Virus record (IMG/VR): IMGVR_UViG_3300027969_000055
Span: 52,371-116,370 of that record
From: a virus
Reading direction: 5' to 3' (one strand)
Length of the DNA stretch: 64,000 nt
A model generated the notes under the pieces. The model searched no databases, was not told where the DNA came from, and saw only the letters and a program-made list of their open reading frames with translations. Numbering within the stretch: the first letter of the stretch is position 1; every line of letters begins with the position of its first letter. Shown here piece by piece: positions 1 through 8,005 of this stretch. A program made the position numbers and the translations under genes.

Positions 1-29
1 CAATTGGCCATTAAACTTATTTTGGCTAA

Positions 30-39
30 TTAGTATTAG
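30..39 (+). promoter_or_regulatory. candidate promoter motif upstream of dnaJ
   Basis: TTAGTATTAG lies 24 bases before the start codon of the DnaJ gene. It resembles TTAGTATAAT-type motifs found before several minus-strand genes (near 10173, 19861, 27039 and 40379). The rest of bases 1-63 contains no gene that I can see. This is inference from a short recurring motif only. Confidence 0.25.
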
Positions 40-63
40 ATACTAAATTACAATTCACATTTT

Positions 64-972
64 TTGAAGAATCACTACGAGACCCTTGGAGTTTTAGAAA
101 CCTCGACTCATGACGATATACGAAAAGCATATCGAAAACTTGCAACCAAATATCATCCAGATAAGAATAGCGGAAGCTCTGAAGCAGAAGATAAATTCAA
201 AGAAATTGCGGAAGCTTATGAAACTATCGGTAATGAAGATAAGCGTAAGGCTTATGACAATTCCAGAAAGTTTAATGGTTCAGCTAATGCTGATTTTTTT
301 GGTAATTTTGGATCTTTTAGAGACTTTTCATTTGGCGGAAATAGACCTCATGATTTTAGGAATTTAACAATAACTGTTGATAAGTGGGCAACTATTAAGG
401 AATTAATGGACGGAGCCTCATTTGATATACAATATATTGTAAATAAAACTATTTCAGGCTCGGCAAAATCTGAAAATAAACAAGTTAGGGTTAAAATTGA
501 CTTGACTAATGAAAGTTATCCGATTACATTTGATAATGGAAGATATTTAATTACGTTAAAGGTTAGAGGAGGCGGGTCAAGTCAAGAAATTGAAGAATTT
601 GATTATTTTAGTAAAAAAAGAAATGCAGTAGTTACTGGTGATTTAATAGTTCGTATAAACATTGATATGTTAGGACTTACAATTGACCAAAGTGATATTA
701 TTCAGGACTTTGAGCTAAGTTTACACGATATATTATTCACGGAAGAAGTTATCCTGGAGAGCCCAATGGGCAAAAAGTATCGTATTAAATCATTTAATCG
801 GGATACCTTAAGTAATATAACAGTTAAAATACCGAGTCAGGGCTTACTCTCTGCATTTGGCCATAAAGGAAATTATGTGTTTAAGATCTTGGTTAAAAAG
901 CCAAATTTTTCAAACATAAGTGAAGAAAACTTACAAATTTTAAAAGACTTGCTGATTGACGTTAATAAATAA
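64..972 (+). CDS. dnaJ: DnaJ/CbpA-type Hsp40 co-chaperone
   Basis: An Hsp40 co-chaperone that would stimulate DnaK ATPase and deliver unfolded clients. The J domain fills residues 1-70, with the HPD tripeptide at about 31-33 (YHPDKN). A Gly/Phe-rich linker follows at about 75-100. Two C-terminal substrate-binding beta domains follow (GDLIVRI and [12 protein letters not shown] segments). There is no CxxCxGxG zinc finger, so it is type II, like CbpA, and its 302 residues fit that class. The start is TTG, because a stop lies in frame just upstream and no ATG is available. It precedes the head genes, and GroEL and GroES are also encoded in this window, so the phage brings several folding factors. 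The family call is firm; the role in capsid folding is inference. Confidence 0.9.
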   Translation: MKNHYETLGVLETSTHDDIRKAYRKLATKYHPDKNSGSSEAEDKFKEIAEAYETIGNEDKRKAYDNSRKFNGSANADFFGNFGSFRDFSFGGNRPHDFRNLTITVDKWATIKELMDGASFDIQYIVNKTISGSAKSENKQVRVKIDLTNESYPITFDNGRYLITLKVRGGGSSQEIEEFDYFSKKRNAVVTGDLIVRINIDMLGLTIDQSDIIQDFELSLHDILFTEEVILESPMGKKYRIKSFNRDTLSNITVKIPSQGLLSAFGHKGNYVFKILVKKPNFSNISEENLQILKDLLIDVNK

Positions 973-1011
973 TGTTAGTACGGCCTATCTAGAGTAATAA
1001 GAATGGGCGCG

Positions 1012-1019
1012 TATAAATA
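1012..1019 (+). promoter_or_regulatory. T4-type late promoter (TATAAATA)
   Basis: An exact match to the T4 late promoter -10 box TATAAATA, 20 bases ahead of the protease-scaffold start. A gp55-like late sigma factor is encoded at 41261-41680, which makes gp55-dependent late transcription of the head operon plausible. Confidence 0.7.
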
Positions 1020-1039
1020 ATCAAAAAAGTCTGACTAAG

Positions 1040-3028
1040 TTGACTACTACTAATATTAAAAGTTTAAACCAGCCTGCTGTCCCAGAAAATTCAGTGTTTA
1101 TCATTGAACATCTAAATGAAGCGGTTACGGTAACTAGAGAAAACAATGATGTTATTCTTGAAGGTACTGCGGCAGTTTTTGGAGTAATGAACGAAAACAA
1201 TCGTATTTACGAAAAACAGGAATACTTACCTCATTTAACTTACTTAAATGAGAAGATCAAACAGCGTAGACTATTTGGTGAACTTGATCATCCACAAAAA
1301 TTTGACGTTTCATTAGCTAATGTATCTCACGTAATTGAGGGACTTACTTATGATGAACCAACTAATAGTGTAAAAATTAGACTTCGTCTATTAGATACAC
1401 CATGCGGTAGAATTGCAAAAACCTTGGTTGAAGCAGGTTGTACTACTTCAATTTCTTCAAGAGCTGCAGGTAATGTTGCTGAGAATGGAAAGGTTAAATT
1501 AGCAAAAATATTCACATACGATTTGGTTGCAGAACCAGGTTTTGCACAAGCAGCGCTTGGCCAAGTATCTGAAAGTTTGCAAAATAATTATTCAGCAATC
1601 TTTGAATCACTAGATTCATTAAGAACTACGGCAATCACTACCAAGTTAACAGATATTTCTGAAAACTTTGGTTTCGAGGATTCTGTGAAGATTTACAGAA
1701 TAAATAATCAAGAAATACCAACTAAACAAAATAACACACAGCAAATGGCTAATGAGTTTGTAACAAAAGAAGAGATGAATCAGTATTCTGAACTGGTTAA
1801 AAAGAAATTTTCTTCACTACAAGAGAACATCTCTAAAAACAACAAAGGTCTTCAAAAGATCAGCGAAAACGCAACCGAAGGAGAATCTCCAGTTGTTGCT
1901 AAAATGGTAGAATACGTTAACTATTTAGCTGGTGAAATGGAGCAATTGGTTGAATATTCTAACTATCTTTCAACAATGTTGAATCAAGGTATTAATTACA
2001 CTGAGCATGTTGCAGAGAAAGTTAATACAGTAATCGACTATTCTGACTACTTAGCAGAAAAAGTAGAAAAGAATATTCAATACTCTGACTATCTAGGAGA
2101 GAAAGTTAATCAAAACATTAACTATTCTGAATATATTGCAGAAAACGTAGAAAAAACAGTTGAATACGCTAACTACATTGCAGAAAACGTAGATAAAGGA
2201 ATTCAATACACTGAATACGTTGCAGAAAGTGCAGAAAAAGGAATTAAGTATTCTAACTATTTAGCTGAAAACTTAGATGCAGCTATTAAATACTCAAACT
2301 ATCTTGGAGAAAATCTTCAACAAGGTATTAAATACTCAGAATACATTGCTGAGACTCTAAATGAGAAAATTACACCATCTGCTTTAACTAAAACTCGTTC
2401 TTTACTTGGAGAAGTTAAAAAATTAAACGAAGGTGTAGAATTTGAAGTTAATGAAACTTCTTCAGTTGACGATTTAGTTGGAGCAGTTGATGGAATCTTA
2501 ACTCACATTAAGTCAAATTCAGCTAAAGCTGTTTTGGAAAACAAATATCCATTCTTAAAATTGTTAAACGAAGGTCGTAAACAAGCATTCTATAATTTAG
2601 ATCAAACTACTAAATCGGCAATCGTTGAAACAATGCAAGGAGCGATCTACTTTAACGAAGGTGAAGTAGTTAATATTATGGAAGCTGTTCTTAACAAACA
2701 AGTTGAAAACACTCCTAACTATATTAAACTTATGCCAGCTGCATACAAGCAATTATTTGAAAGTATGACTGAAGGAGAAAGAAATTGGATGGCTTCTCAA
2801 GCTAACAACTTCACTCTAAATACTTCGTATCAAGTTAAGTCTTTCTGGGATTCTCGCGATTTCAGAGGAATTAATGAAAGAATTGCAACTGAGACAATTA
2901 TAAATAATAATTCTATTAACGAAAACCAAGGTAAAGAAGGTTACGTATCGTTAAACCAAATAAACGAAAGTCTACGTGGTTATTCTAATAACTACATGGA
3001 CGCTCTTAAAAGAAGAGCACAAAATTAA
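1040..3028 (+). CDS. prohead protease (gp21-like) fused to scaffold/core protein
   Basis: Residues 1-185 form a T4 gp21-like prohead protease: GELDHP supplies the catalytic His (H84), SISSRAAG the nucleophile Ser (about 137-140), and VAEPGF closes the domain. T4 gp21 is about 212 residues. Here the chain continues to 662 with a helical, acidic region resembling a gp22 scaffold. Residues 290-443 are eleven tandem 14-residue repeats (pattern I-x-Y-S-x-Y-L-A-E-x-V-x-x-x). Seven contain an (L/I)-x-E site, the known cleavage signature of T4 gp21. A TTG start is used; the nearest upstream in-frame stop leaves no ATG. An in-frame ATGGCT at 1745 could start a separate scaffold (residues 236-662). It lies 18 bases before the capsid gene. 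Protease call strong; scaffold role inferred from position and composition. Confidence 0.85.
   Translation: MTTTNIKSLNQPAVPENSVFIIEHLNEAVTVTRENNDVILEGTAAVFGVMNENNRIYEKQEYLPHLTYLNEKIKQRRLFGELDHPQKFDVSLANVSHVIEGLTYDEPTNSVKIRLRLLDTPCGRIAKTLVEAGCTTSISSRAAGNVAENGKVKLAKIFTYDLVAEPGFAQAALGQVSESLQNNYSAIFESLDSLRTTAITTKLTDISENFGFEDSVKIYRINNQEIPTKQNNTQQMANEFVTKEEMNQYSELVKKKFSSLQENISKNNKGLQKISENATEGESPVVAKMVEYVNYLAGEMEQLVEYSNYLSTMLNQGINYTEHVAEKVNTVIDYSDYLAEKVEKNIQYSDYLGEKVNQNINYSEYIAENVEKTVEYANYIAENVDKGIQYTEYVAESAEKGIKYSNYLAENLDAAIKYSNYLGENLQQGIKYSEYIAETLNEKITPSALTKTRSLLGEVKKLNEGVEFEVNETSSVDDLVGAVDGILTHIKSNSAKAVLENKYPFLKLLNEGRKQAFYNLDQTTKSAIVETMQGAIYFNEGEVVNIMEAVLNKQVENTPNYIKLMPAAYKQLFESMTEGERNWMASQANNFTLNTSYQVKSFWDSRDFRGINERIATETIINNNSINENQGKEGYVSLNQINESLRGYSNNYMDALKRRAQN
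1907..2368 (+). repeat. eleven in-frame 42-bp (14-residue) repeats in the scaffold domain
   Basis: Units start V/I-x-Y-x-x-Y/H and run for 14 residues with no spacer, for example IDYSDYLAEKVEKN and IKYSNYLAENLDAA. Fourteen residues equal two heptads, so the array can form one continuous amphipathic coiled coil. The DNA copies have diverged at third positions while the protein pattern is kept, so selection is on the protein. Units 4-7 and 9-11 contain L-A-E, L-G-E or I-A-E; units 3 and 8 have V-A-E. Confidence 0.9.
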
Positions 3029-3046
3029 AAAAACATTTTTTAAAAA

Positions 3047-4768
3047 ATGGCAACAAAAATTTTCAAAAAATTGAACGACGCTTCAATTAAGGAAACTTGG
3101 ACCCCAGTTTTAGAAGGTTATGGTGCAAACGTTACAGCTCGCCCTTGGTTAGTTGACTACGCTCACAATCATGCTATCTTCGATAACGCAGGTTCAATCA
3201 ATGAAGCAAACACTGGAGTAGCTCCAGGTTTATTCTTACAACAACCTGGTTCTATCAGTGCTATGGGTGCAATTAGTTCTCCAACGAGTTCTATGACTCC
3301 ATTCACAGGTGGTGCTAAAAACGGTTACGGTGCTTCTGTATCTGGTTCTGGTGATAAATTCCCAAGCCTTTTACCAGTTGCAATCCAAGTAGCTGCTAAA
3401 ACTATTGGTTTCGACCTAGTTGGTGTAGTTCCTATGGATTCTCCAGTAGGTTTCCTACCTTACTTGGATTATGTATACCAAGGTGGTAACATCGACAAAC
3501 AATATGAGCCTTATTTAATTAAGATCACTGGTTTGTTAGAAAATGCTGCAGGTTCTACAGTAAACGGTATTGCAAATGGTGATAAATTCCCAGTATCTAA
3601 ATTGCCTTTTACTGAAGGTCTTAACTACGGTATTAACGAAAGTAATACTGACTTAGTTTTACAATTCGTTGGTAAATCACGTGTTGATGGTTCTCCAATC
3701 TTCAAAGTTATCCTATCTCATGATGGTGGTACTCTTGCTGATTACTTTGCAGCTGACGTTGATATTCAACCAGCAAATGCAACTGACGTTTCAGGTACTG
3801 CGGTAGTAACTTTCCGTACAGCTGATAACAAAGTTGAATTAGTTTCTGCTTTAGAAAACCATATTTCTGGTTTTACTTCAGTATCTGACGCTGATTACGC
3901 TACATCTGATTTCAACGGTCCTTATATGGGATCTACTGGAACTCAAATGGAAGGTATGGCTCGTCAAACTGCTGAAACTTCTAAATTCCGTCAAATGGGT
4001 CTTCGTATGTTCACTAAGTTCATCGAAGCAAAAGGAGATCAAGTTTCTATTTCAGCAACTGTTGAACAAATCCAAGATCTTAACCGAGTTTGGAACTTTG
4101 ACGTAATCTCTATGTTAGAGAATGTAGCAGTTAACGAATTAGCTCAATCAATCAACAAAAAGTTAGTTGACCGTGTTCTTAATTTAGGATCAGTTCACGC
4201 TACTGCTGTTGAAGGTGTTGAAGGTGCAGGTATCACTACTTTGGACCTAACTGTTGGAACAACTGGATTTGAGAATATCTCAACTCTACAACGTCGTGTT
4301 GTAACTAAAATTCTTGAAATGGCTAACTTGATTTATCATAGAGGTCGTTTCGGTGCAGGTACATACATCGTTACTAACGGTCGTGTTGCTTCTGCTTTAG
4401 CAGATGTAGCTGGTTACTCTTTCGCTCCATTCAATAATGATCTTCCATCTACTGCTGGTCAATTGTATCCTGCAGGTAAAGTACATGGTTTAACCATCTA
4501 CGTTGATCCTAACTTGAAATTCAGCGATAACCGTATCCATATCGGTCGTAAAGGTGCTGATGAAGAGCCAGGTGTTAAATTCCTTCCATATATCATGGCA
4601 GAGAGTCTTCAAACAATTGCAGAGGGAACTTTCTCTCCGAAAATTGGTATGAAATCTCGTTATGCTATTACCGAAGCTGGATGGCACCCAGAAACTCAAT
4701 ACATTACGTTGGCTGTAACAGGTCTAGGAGTATTGACTGGTTCAACTCGCCCTGCTTCTTCTTACTAA
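3047..4768 (+). CDS. major capsid protein (gp23-like)
   Basis: The T4 gp23 homologue forming the capsid hexamers. The N-terminus resembles gp23 (WTPVLEGYG against WKPLLEGEG in T4). The segment IGFDLVGVVPMDSPVG matches the gp23 region with VQPMNSPTG. The length of 573 is close to the 521 of T4. A likely maturation site is GSINE at residues 49-53, followed by Ala. It sits where T4 gp23 is cleaved (FLTE-Ala) and fits the (L/I)-x-E rule of the protease encoded just upstream. The ATG is preceded by A-rich sequence without a Shine-Dalgarno. G- and T-rich codons such as GGT and GTT are frequent, as expected for a highly expressed gene. A strong terminator follows. The call is secure. Confidence 0.95.
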   Translation: MATKIFKKLNDASIKETWTPVLEGYGANVTARPWLVDYAHNHAIFDNAGSINEANTGVAPGLFLQQPGSISAMGAISSPTSSMTPFTGGAKNGYGASVSGSGDKFPSLLPVAIQVAAKTIGFDLVGVVPMDSPVGFLPYLDYVYQGGNIDKQYEPYLIKITGLLENAAGSTVNGIANGDKFPVSKLPFTEGLNYGINESNTDLVLQFVGKSRVDGSPIFKVILSHDGGTLADYFAADVDIQPANATDVSGTAVVTFRTADNKVELVSALENHISGFTSVSDADYATSDFNGPYMGSTGTQMEGMARQTAETSKFRQMGLRMFTKFIEAKGDQVSISATVEQIQDLNRVWNFDVISMLENVAVNELAQSINKKLVDRVLNLGSVHATAVEGVEGAGITTLDLTVGTTGFENISTLQRRVVTKILEMANLIYHRGRFGAGTYIVTNGRVASALADVAGYSFAPFNNDLPSTAGQLYPAGKVHGLTIYVDPNLKFSDNRIHIGRKGADEEPGVKFLPYIMAESLQTIAEGTFSPKIGMKSRYAITEAGWHPETQYITLAVTGLGVLTGSTRPASSY

Positions 4769-4795
4769 TCATAAGAATTAATAAGCTTAATACGG

Positions 4796-4830
4796 AAAAG
4801 GCTCCTCACAAGGGAGCCTTTTTCTTTTTT
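4796..4830 (+). terminator. rho-independent terminator after the major capsid gene
   Basis: AAAAGGCTCC (4796-4805) pairs perfectly with GGAGCCTTTT (4813-4822) around a 7-base loop, followed by a T-rich run TTTTTCTTTTTT. It lies 28 bases past the capsid stop and before the next late-promoter-like motif. Confidence 0.9.
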
Positions 4831-4844
4831 AAGGACGGGTCGCT

Positions 4845-4852
4845 AATAAATA
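4845..4852 (+). promoter_or_regulatory. candidate late promoter (AATAAATA)
   Basis: CTAATAAATAAC lies just after the capsid terminator and 34 bases before the gene at 4887. It fits the NATAAATA form of T4-group late promoters. The position between a terminator and a new gene supports it; the A-first variant is common by chance in AT-rich DNA. Confidence 0.5.
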
Positions 4853-4886
4853 ACATTCTAAAGTACTTAAAAAATAATACAAACAA

Positions 4887-5252
4887 ATGAGCAATTCTGT
4901 TTTAAACTACTCACAATTTCTTTTAGAAAAGAAAGCAATCAACCAAGAAATGGCTGAATTACCTAAAGGTAAAGGTTCAAAATCTAACACTACTGTAAAA
5001 CCAGCAATGTCTGAACTTCCTAAAGGAAAAGGAAAGGGTATTAGCAAATCAGTAAAACCTGAAATGGCTACTCTTCCTAAAGGAAAAGGTAAAATGATTG
5101 GCAAATCAGTAGATACAAAAGTTTCTAAATTACCTACAACTAAAGGTTCTTCACCTAAAAAATCAGTAGACTCTAAAATGTCTAAATTGGTAATTAAAGG
5201 TAAAGCTATTAGTAAGAAAGTTGAGCCTAACATGGCTAAAATGCCTAAGTAA
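4887..5252 (+). CDS. Lys-rich repeat internal protein with capsid-targeting-like N-terminus
   Basis: A 121-residue, strongly basic protein of no family known to me. Residues 7-14 (NYSQFLLE) match the T4 internal-protein targeting signal MKTYQEFIAE and give an L-L-E cleavage site after E14. From residue 21 the chain is five 19-residue units plus a partial one, pattern E-M-A-x-L-P-K-G-K-G followed by a K/S-rich stretch and S-V-K-P. Very few aromatic residues occur after the signal, so it is probably disordered and able to bind DNA. It directly follows the capsid gene. I infer a packaged, DNA-condensing internal protein analogous in role to T4 IPs. Gene reality is well supported by ATG, repeats, position and operon; the function is inference. 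Confidence 0.75.
   Translation: MSNSVLNYSQFLLEKKAINQEMAELPKGKGSKSNTTVKPAMSELPKGKGKGISKSVKPEMATLPKGKGKMIGKSVDTKVSKLPTTKGSSPKKSVDSKMSKLVIKGKAISKKVEPNMAKMPK
4947..5249 (+). repeat. 19-residue (57-bp) tandem repeats, about 5.4 copies
   Basis: Units begin at EMAELPKGKG, AMSELPKGKG, EMATLPKGKG, KVSKLPTTKG and KMSKLVIKGK (the last 18 residues), then a partial NMAKMPK. The first three keep LPKGKG exactly and later ones decay. The DNA repeat is coding and in frame. Confidence 0.85.
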
Positions 5253-5271
5253 TTAAAAAACCCATTCTGAA

Positions 5272-5577
5272 ATGTCAGATCAAAACAAACATAAGGTCAC
5301 GTCCTTTCAGTCGTTCGTTGTTCAAGAAAATTCAATAAAGGATTTAGTTGGAAAAACTGATGATGAGCAATTGGACTTAGATGATGCTCGTAGTATCGGA
5401 AAGAAGATTTCAAAAATGAAAGGTGAAGATCGTAAGAAATACGTTGGAATCGTTAATTTTATGGGAGCATCTTGTAGAATTTACAATGAGATTTGGGCTA
5501 ACTATAAACCAGTTGATCCATCAACTAAAAAATCAAACCGTGGAAAAGAATTCCAAGGTGAAAAAGAAGTAGGTTAA
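5272..5577 (+). CDS. small protein with capsid-targeting-like N-terminus, unknown function
   Basis: I do not recognise this 101-residue protein. Residues 11-19 (SFQSFVVQE) resemble the capsid-targeting motif F-x-Q-F-(I/L/V)-x-E seen in several genes of this window, with S replacing Q and an extra residue before E. The rest is soluble, mixed charge, with a possible helical hairpin (about 34-75) and a Lys-rich tail. It lies 19 bases after the Lys-rich internal protein gene and 3 bases before the next, in the same late operon. Packaging into the head is an inference from the motif and position. Confidence 0.65.
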   Translation: MSDQNKHKVTSFQSFVVQENSIKDLVGKTDDEQLDLDDARSIGKKISKMKGEDRKKYVGIVNFMGASCRIYNEIWANYKPVDPSTKKSNRGKEFQGEKEVG

Positions 5578-5580
5578 TAA

Positions 5581-6720
5581 TTGAGCGCACAAGGAGTAAT
5601 AGCTGAATCAACCGTAAGTTTTAAAATAACTTGGGATAATCCAGGCAATGGTCAACAGCCAAAGTGGGATCAAAATAAACAGTCAATTGAGTTACATCAA
5701 ACTGATGTTTATCCTGATCTGGAATATGTATCAGCATTTGCAGCTCCAATCTATACTAAGTATACGTCTGGATCACTTCTAAATGACTTAATAGTTGAGA
5801 TCAATAAAGTTATTGACTCTAAATTAGCAAGTAAGTCTGACAAAAAGAAAAAGGTTGATGAATTGTATCTTAATTCTGGACCTTCTGCTCCTAAACAATT
5901 AGGGGCTGGCCAAGAAGAAGATGCTGAAGAAGATGATGAATTGTATCTTAAGGCTGGACCTTCTGCTCCTAAACAATTAGGGGCTGGCCAAGAAGAAGAT
6001 GCTGAAGAAGATGATAAATTATATCTTAAGGCTGGACCTTCTGCTCCTAAACAATTAGGTGCTGGCCAAGAAGAAGAGACCCAGATTAAAGCAGATGATG
6101 AGAAGCCCGCTGAGATTATTGATACTAATAAAGAAGTAGATGATGAACCTAATGTGAAGACTGATGATCAGGAGTTAGTTACTGCAACTACCACCATTGC
6201 ACCAGAAAAAAGAGCGTCATCTGCGTACACAGTTACAGTATACGGAGATAAACTAAGATTTTTAGAGGGTCAAGAAGGAAGAGGAGCTTATTCTGCTGGA
6301 ATTAAGTTTCTATATAAAGTTTCAAATAACCTGACCAAACAAGTAGCTGGAGATAAAATTGATAACCGGGAAAAGATTTGGGCAGAAGTTTCTGGATCTG
6401 GTCTATTATCAAATGTAATACGATTTGAATTTGCCGAGTTTGATGAAATTGAATTTAAGTTTGGAGGAAATTTACTAGCTCAGGTATTTCCATCAATTGA
6501 ATTAAGTTTTACGCCTGATCCAAATTCAGTGTACTCAAAAGAAAAGCCTGAACTTGATATTGCAGATGTTATTAAGGCAACTAATATTACGTTAGGCACC
6601 AAAACAACCTCTGAGATTAAGTCTCTACAGAAACAAATACAAAAAGAAATTGAATCGCGTGAACCTGTTGAAAAACAAAAGCAACCTGGTAAACAAAGCG
6701 CTTCGATTGATAATAAATAA
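5581..6720 (+). CDS. probable virion protein with acidic tandem repeats
   Basis: A 379-residue protein with no family I recognise. The N-terminal (1-85) and C-terminal (about 215-340) parts look beta-rich. They flank a low-complexity linker holding 2.8 copies of a 26-residue unit (D-E-L-Y-L-x-x-G-P-S-A-P-K-Q-L-G-A-G-Q-E) that ends in a run of acidic residues. A helical, charged tail closes the protein. The start is TTG, three bases after the previous stop. Position between internal proteins and the tail tube suggests a head or neck structural role, which is inference. Confidence 0.7.
   Translation: MSAQGVIAESTVSFKITWDNPGNGQQPKWDQNKQSIELHQTDVYPDLEYVSAFAAPIYTKYTSGSLLNDLIVEINKVIDSKLASKSDKKKKVDELYLNSGPSAPKQLGAGQEEDAEEDDELYLKAGPSAPKQLGAGQEEDAEEDDKLYLKAGPSAPKQLGAGQEEETQIKADDEKPAEIIDTNKEVDDEPNVKTDDQELVTATTTIAPEKRASSAYTVTVYGDKLRFLEGQEGRGAYSAGIKFLYKVSNNLTKQVAGDKIDNREKIWAEVSGSGLLSNVIRFEFAEFDEIEFKFGGNLLAQVFPSIELSFTPDPNSVYSKEKPELDIADVIKATNITLGTKTTSEIKSLQKQIQKEIESREPVEKQKQPGKQSASIDNK
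5857..6075 (+). repeat. 78-bp tandem repeat, 2.8 copies, in frame
   Basis: Units start at 5857, 5935 and 6013. The copies are almost identical at nucleotide level, unlike the diverged 42-bp array at 1907, which points to recent duplication or ongoing slippage. Each adds 26 residues including a Pro/Ala hinge and an acidic block. Confidence 0.95.
6712..6719 (+). promoter_or_regulatory. weak candidate late promoter (AATAAATA) before the tail tube gene
   Basis: AATAAATAAC overlaps the stop codon of the preceding gene, 20 bases before the tube ATG. The spacing fits other late promoters here, but the sequence also encodes N-K-stop, so chance is possible. Confidence 0.3.
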
Positions 6721-6739
6721 CTAAAAAATACGAGATAAA

Positions 6740-7327
6740 ATGGCAGGTCTACCACATTTTAAAAATTCAACAGCAGGTCCAGCTAAGTATGAACCCTTGT
6801 ACCTTAATCAATTTGAGGTGATTATTACTCCGCCGCCTTTGGTTGCAGGTAAAATCGGCTTTGGTAATAATTTAATGCTTGAACATGTACTTAAGGTAAC
6901 AAGTTTGCCAGAATATGCAGGTTCAGGTTCAGCAGTAGTTACCCAAAACTATAAATTCTCTCAAAGAACTTTTGCTCCAGCTAAACCGGCTCAAACATAT
7001 CATCAATTTACAATTGATTTTGAGGTTAACTTAAATAACAATAATGATATGTATATCTACAATGCTTTAAGAGCATGGGCAGATTTAATATACGATCCAT
7101 TGACTGGTCGTCAAGGCCTAAAGACTGATTACGCCGATGCAAGCATTCAAGTAACTCAGTTTAATAGAGCTGGTGTAATTTATAGAGATTTTACATTTGG
7201 TCCAGTATTTATTGGTCCAAACAAAATGACTGAAACTGTTCTTGACTATACAGCGGATAATTCAATTTATAAGTTAACTGCACAGTTCACAGCAGATGCT
7301 TACAAAGAATCAAGAATTGGTCAATAA
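6740..7327 (+). CDS. tail tube protein (gp19-like)
   Basis: A 195-residue protein resembling the T4 gp19/phage tail tube family, which stacks as hexameric rings inside the sheath and conducts DNA. T4 gp19 is 163 residues. Supporting features are an N-terminal LNQFEVIIT strand, a VTSLPEYAG turn typical of tube proteins, a central segment YNALRAWADLIYDP before an exposed loop, and a C-terminal YRDFTFGPVFIGP beta section ending in a strand-rich tail. The start is ATGGC preceded by A-rich DNA. Its sheath partner is encoded separately at 20515, unlike the adjacent 18-19 order in T4. Confidence is moderate to high from pattern, size and context. Confidence 0.75.
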   Translation: MAGLPHFKNSTAGPAKYEPLYLNQFEVIITPPPLVAGKIGFGNNLMLEHVLKVTSLPEYAGSGSAVVTQNYKFSQRTFAPAKPAQTYHQFTIDFEVNLNNNNDMYIYNALRAWADLIYDPLTGRQGLKTDYADASIQVTQFNRAGVIYRDFTFGPVFIGPNKMTETVLDYTADNSIYKLTAQFTADAYKESRIGQ

Positions 7328-7345
7328 AATAACAGGTATTATCAC

Positions 7346-8002
7346 ATGGACATTTTTAATGTAAAACGCAGAGACAATCCTTCAATGGATAGTTATATGG
7401 ACCTAAAGAAACCTGGTTTTGGCGGTCCAAATTCAAAGGAAGACTTTGATAAATCAAAAAGAAAATCACTTGAAGGATACCAACGAGTAGTTGACAGAAA
7501 TGCCGATTTCGAAGGTGGAAATTTCAATCATAATTATGATCCAACGTGGAAAGCAGTAACCCGTGATTTAATTTCAAGAACTGCAAAGAAAAAACCATTT
7601 AATCCAATGTACGCAAAACAAACAATTGCAACAGTTAATGCTGTTGAAGAAGGTACTATCAAACGCTTTGAACAATTCGTTAATGAAAACGAAGGTTTTA
7701 ATATGTTCGCTGAAGCCGAAGAAGAAACTCCAGAAATGGAAGAAACTCCAGAAATGGAAGAAGAATCAGAAGTAGATCAAGAACAAGTAGAAATGCTAAT
7801 GGCAGATTTCGGAGACGATCTTGAAGAAATGATTGATGAAATCGCTGAAAAAATGGAACTTGAAAAAGAAGAAGTTTGTGATATTTTATGTGCAGCTATT
7901 AAAAAGATGTGCGCTCCTGCTGAAGAAGAGGAAGAAGAAAATCAAGAAGGTGAAGAAGAATCTACTGAAGACGAAGAAGAAGAAGAAGAAACCGAAGCAT
8001 AA
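7346..8002 (+). CDS. acidic prohead-core-like protein with internal targeting-type motif
   Basis: A 218-residue protein. The first 95 residues are basic to mixed. Residues 105-114 (IKRFEQFVNE) match the capsid-targeting motif, though it is internal rather than N-terminal. From residue 121 the chain is extremely acidic, with a helical segment (about 143-190) holding three Cys, and it ends in a Glu/Asp tail. T4 prohead core protein gp67 also has a short helical part and a long acidic tail, so a prohead core role is reasonable. Cleavage after E114 would separate the acidic half. The family link to gp67 is not proven: only composition and position support it. Confidence 0.65.
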   Translation: MDIFNVKRRDNPSMDSYMDLKKPGFGGPNSKEDFDKSKRKSLEGYQRVVDRNADFEGGNFNHNYDPTWKAVTRDLISRTAKKKPFNPMYAKQTIATVNAVEEGTIKRFEQFVNENEGFNMFAEAEEETPEMEETPEMEEESEVDQEQVEMLMADFGDDLEEMIDEIAEKMELEKEEVCDILCAAIKKMCAPAEEEEEENQEGEEESTEDEEEEEETEA

Positions 8003-8005
8003 TTA

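Noticed and set aside
1907-2368. CRISPR-like array
   Set aside because: Units are contiguous 42-bp coding repeats in frame without spacers. No CRISPR array or cas gene is seen anywhere in the window.
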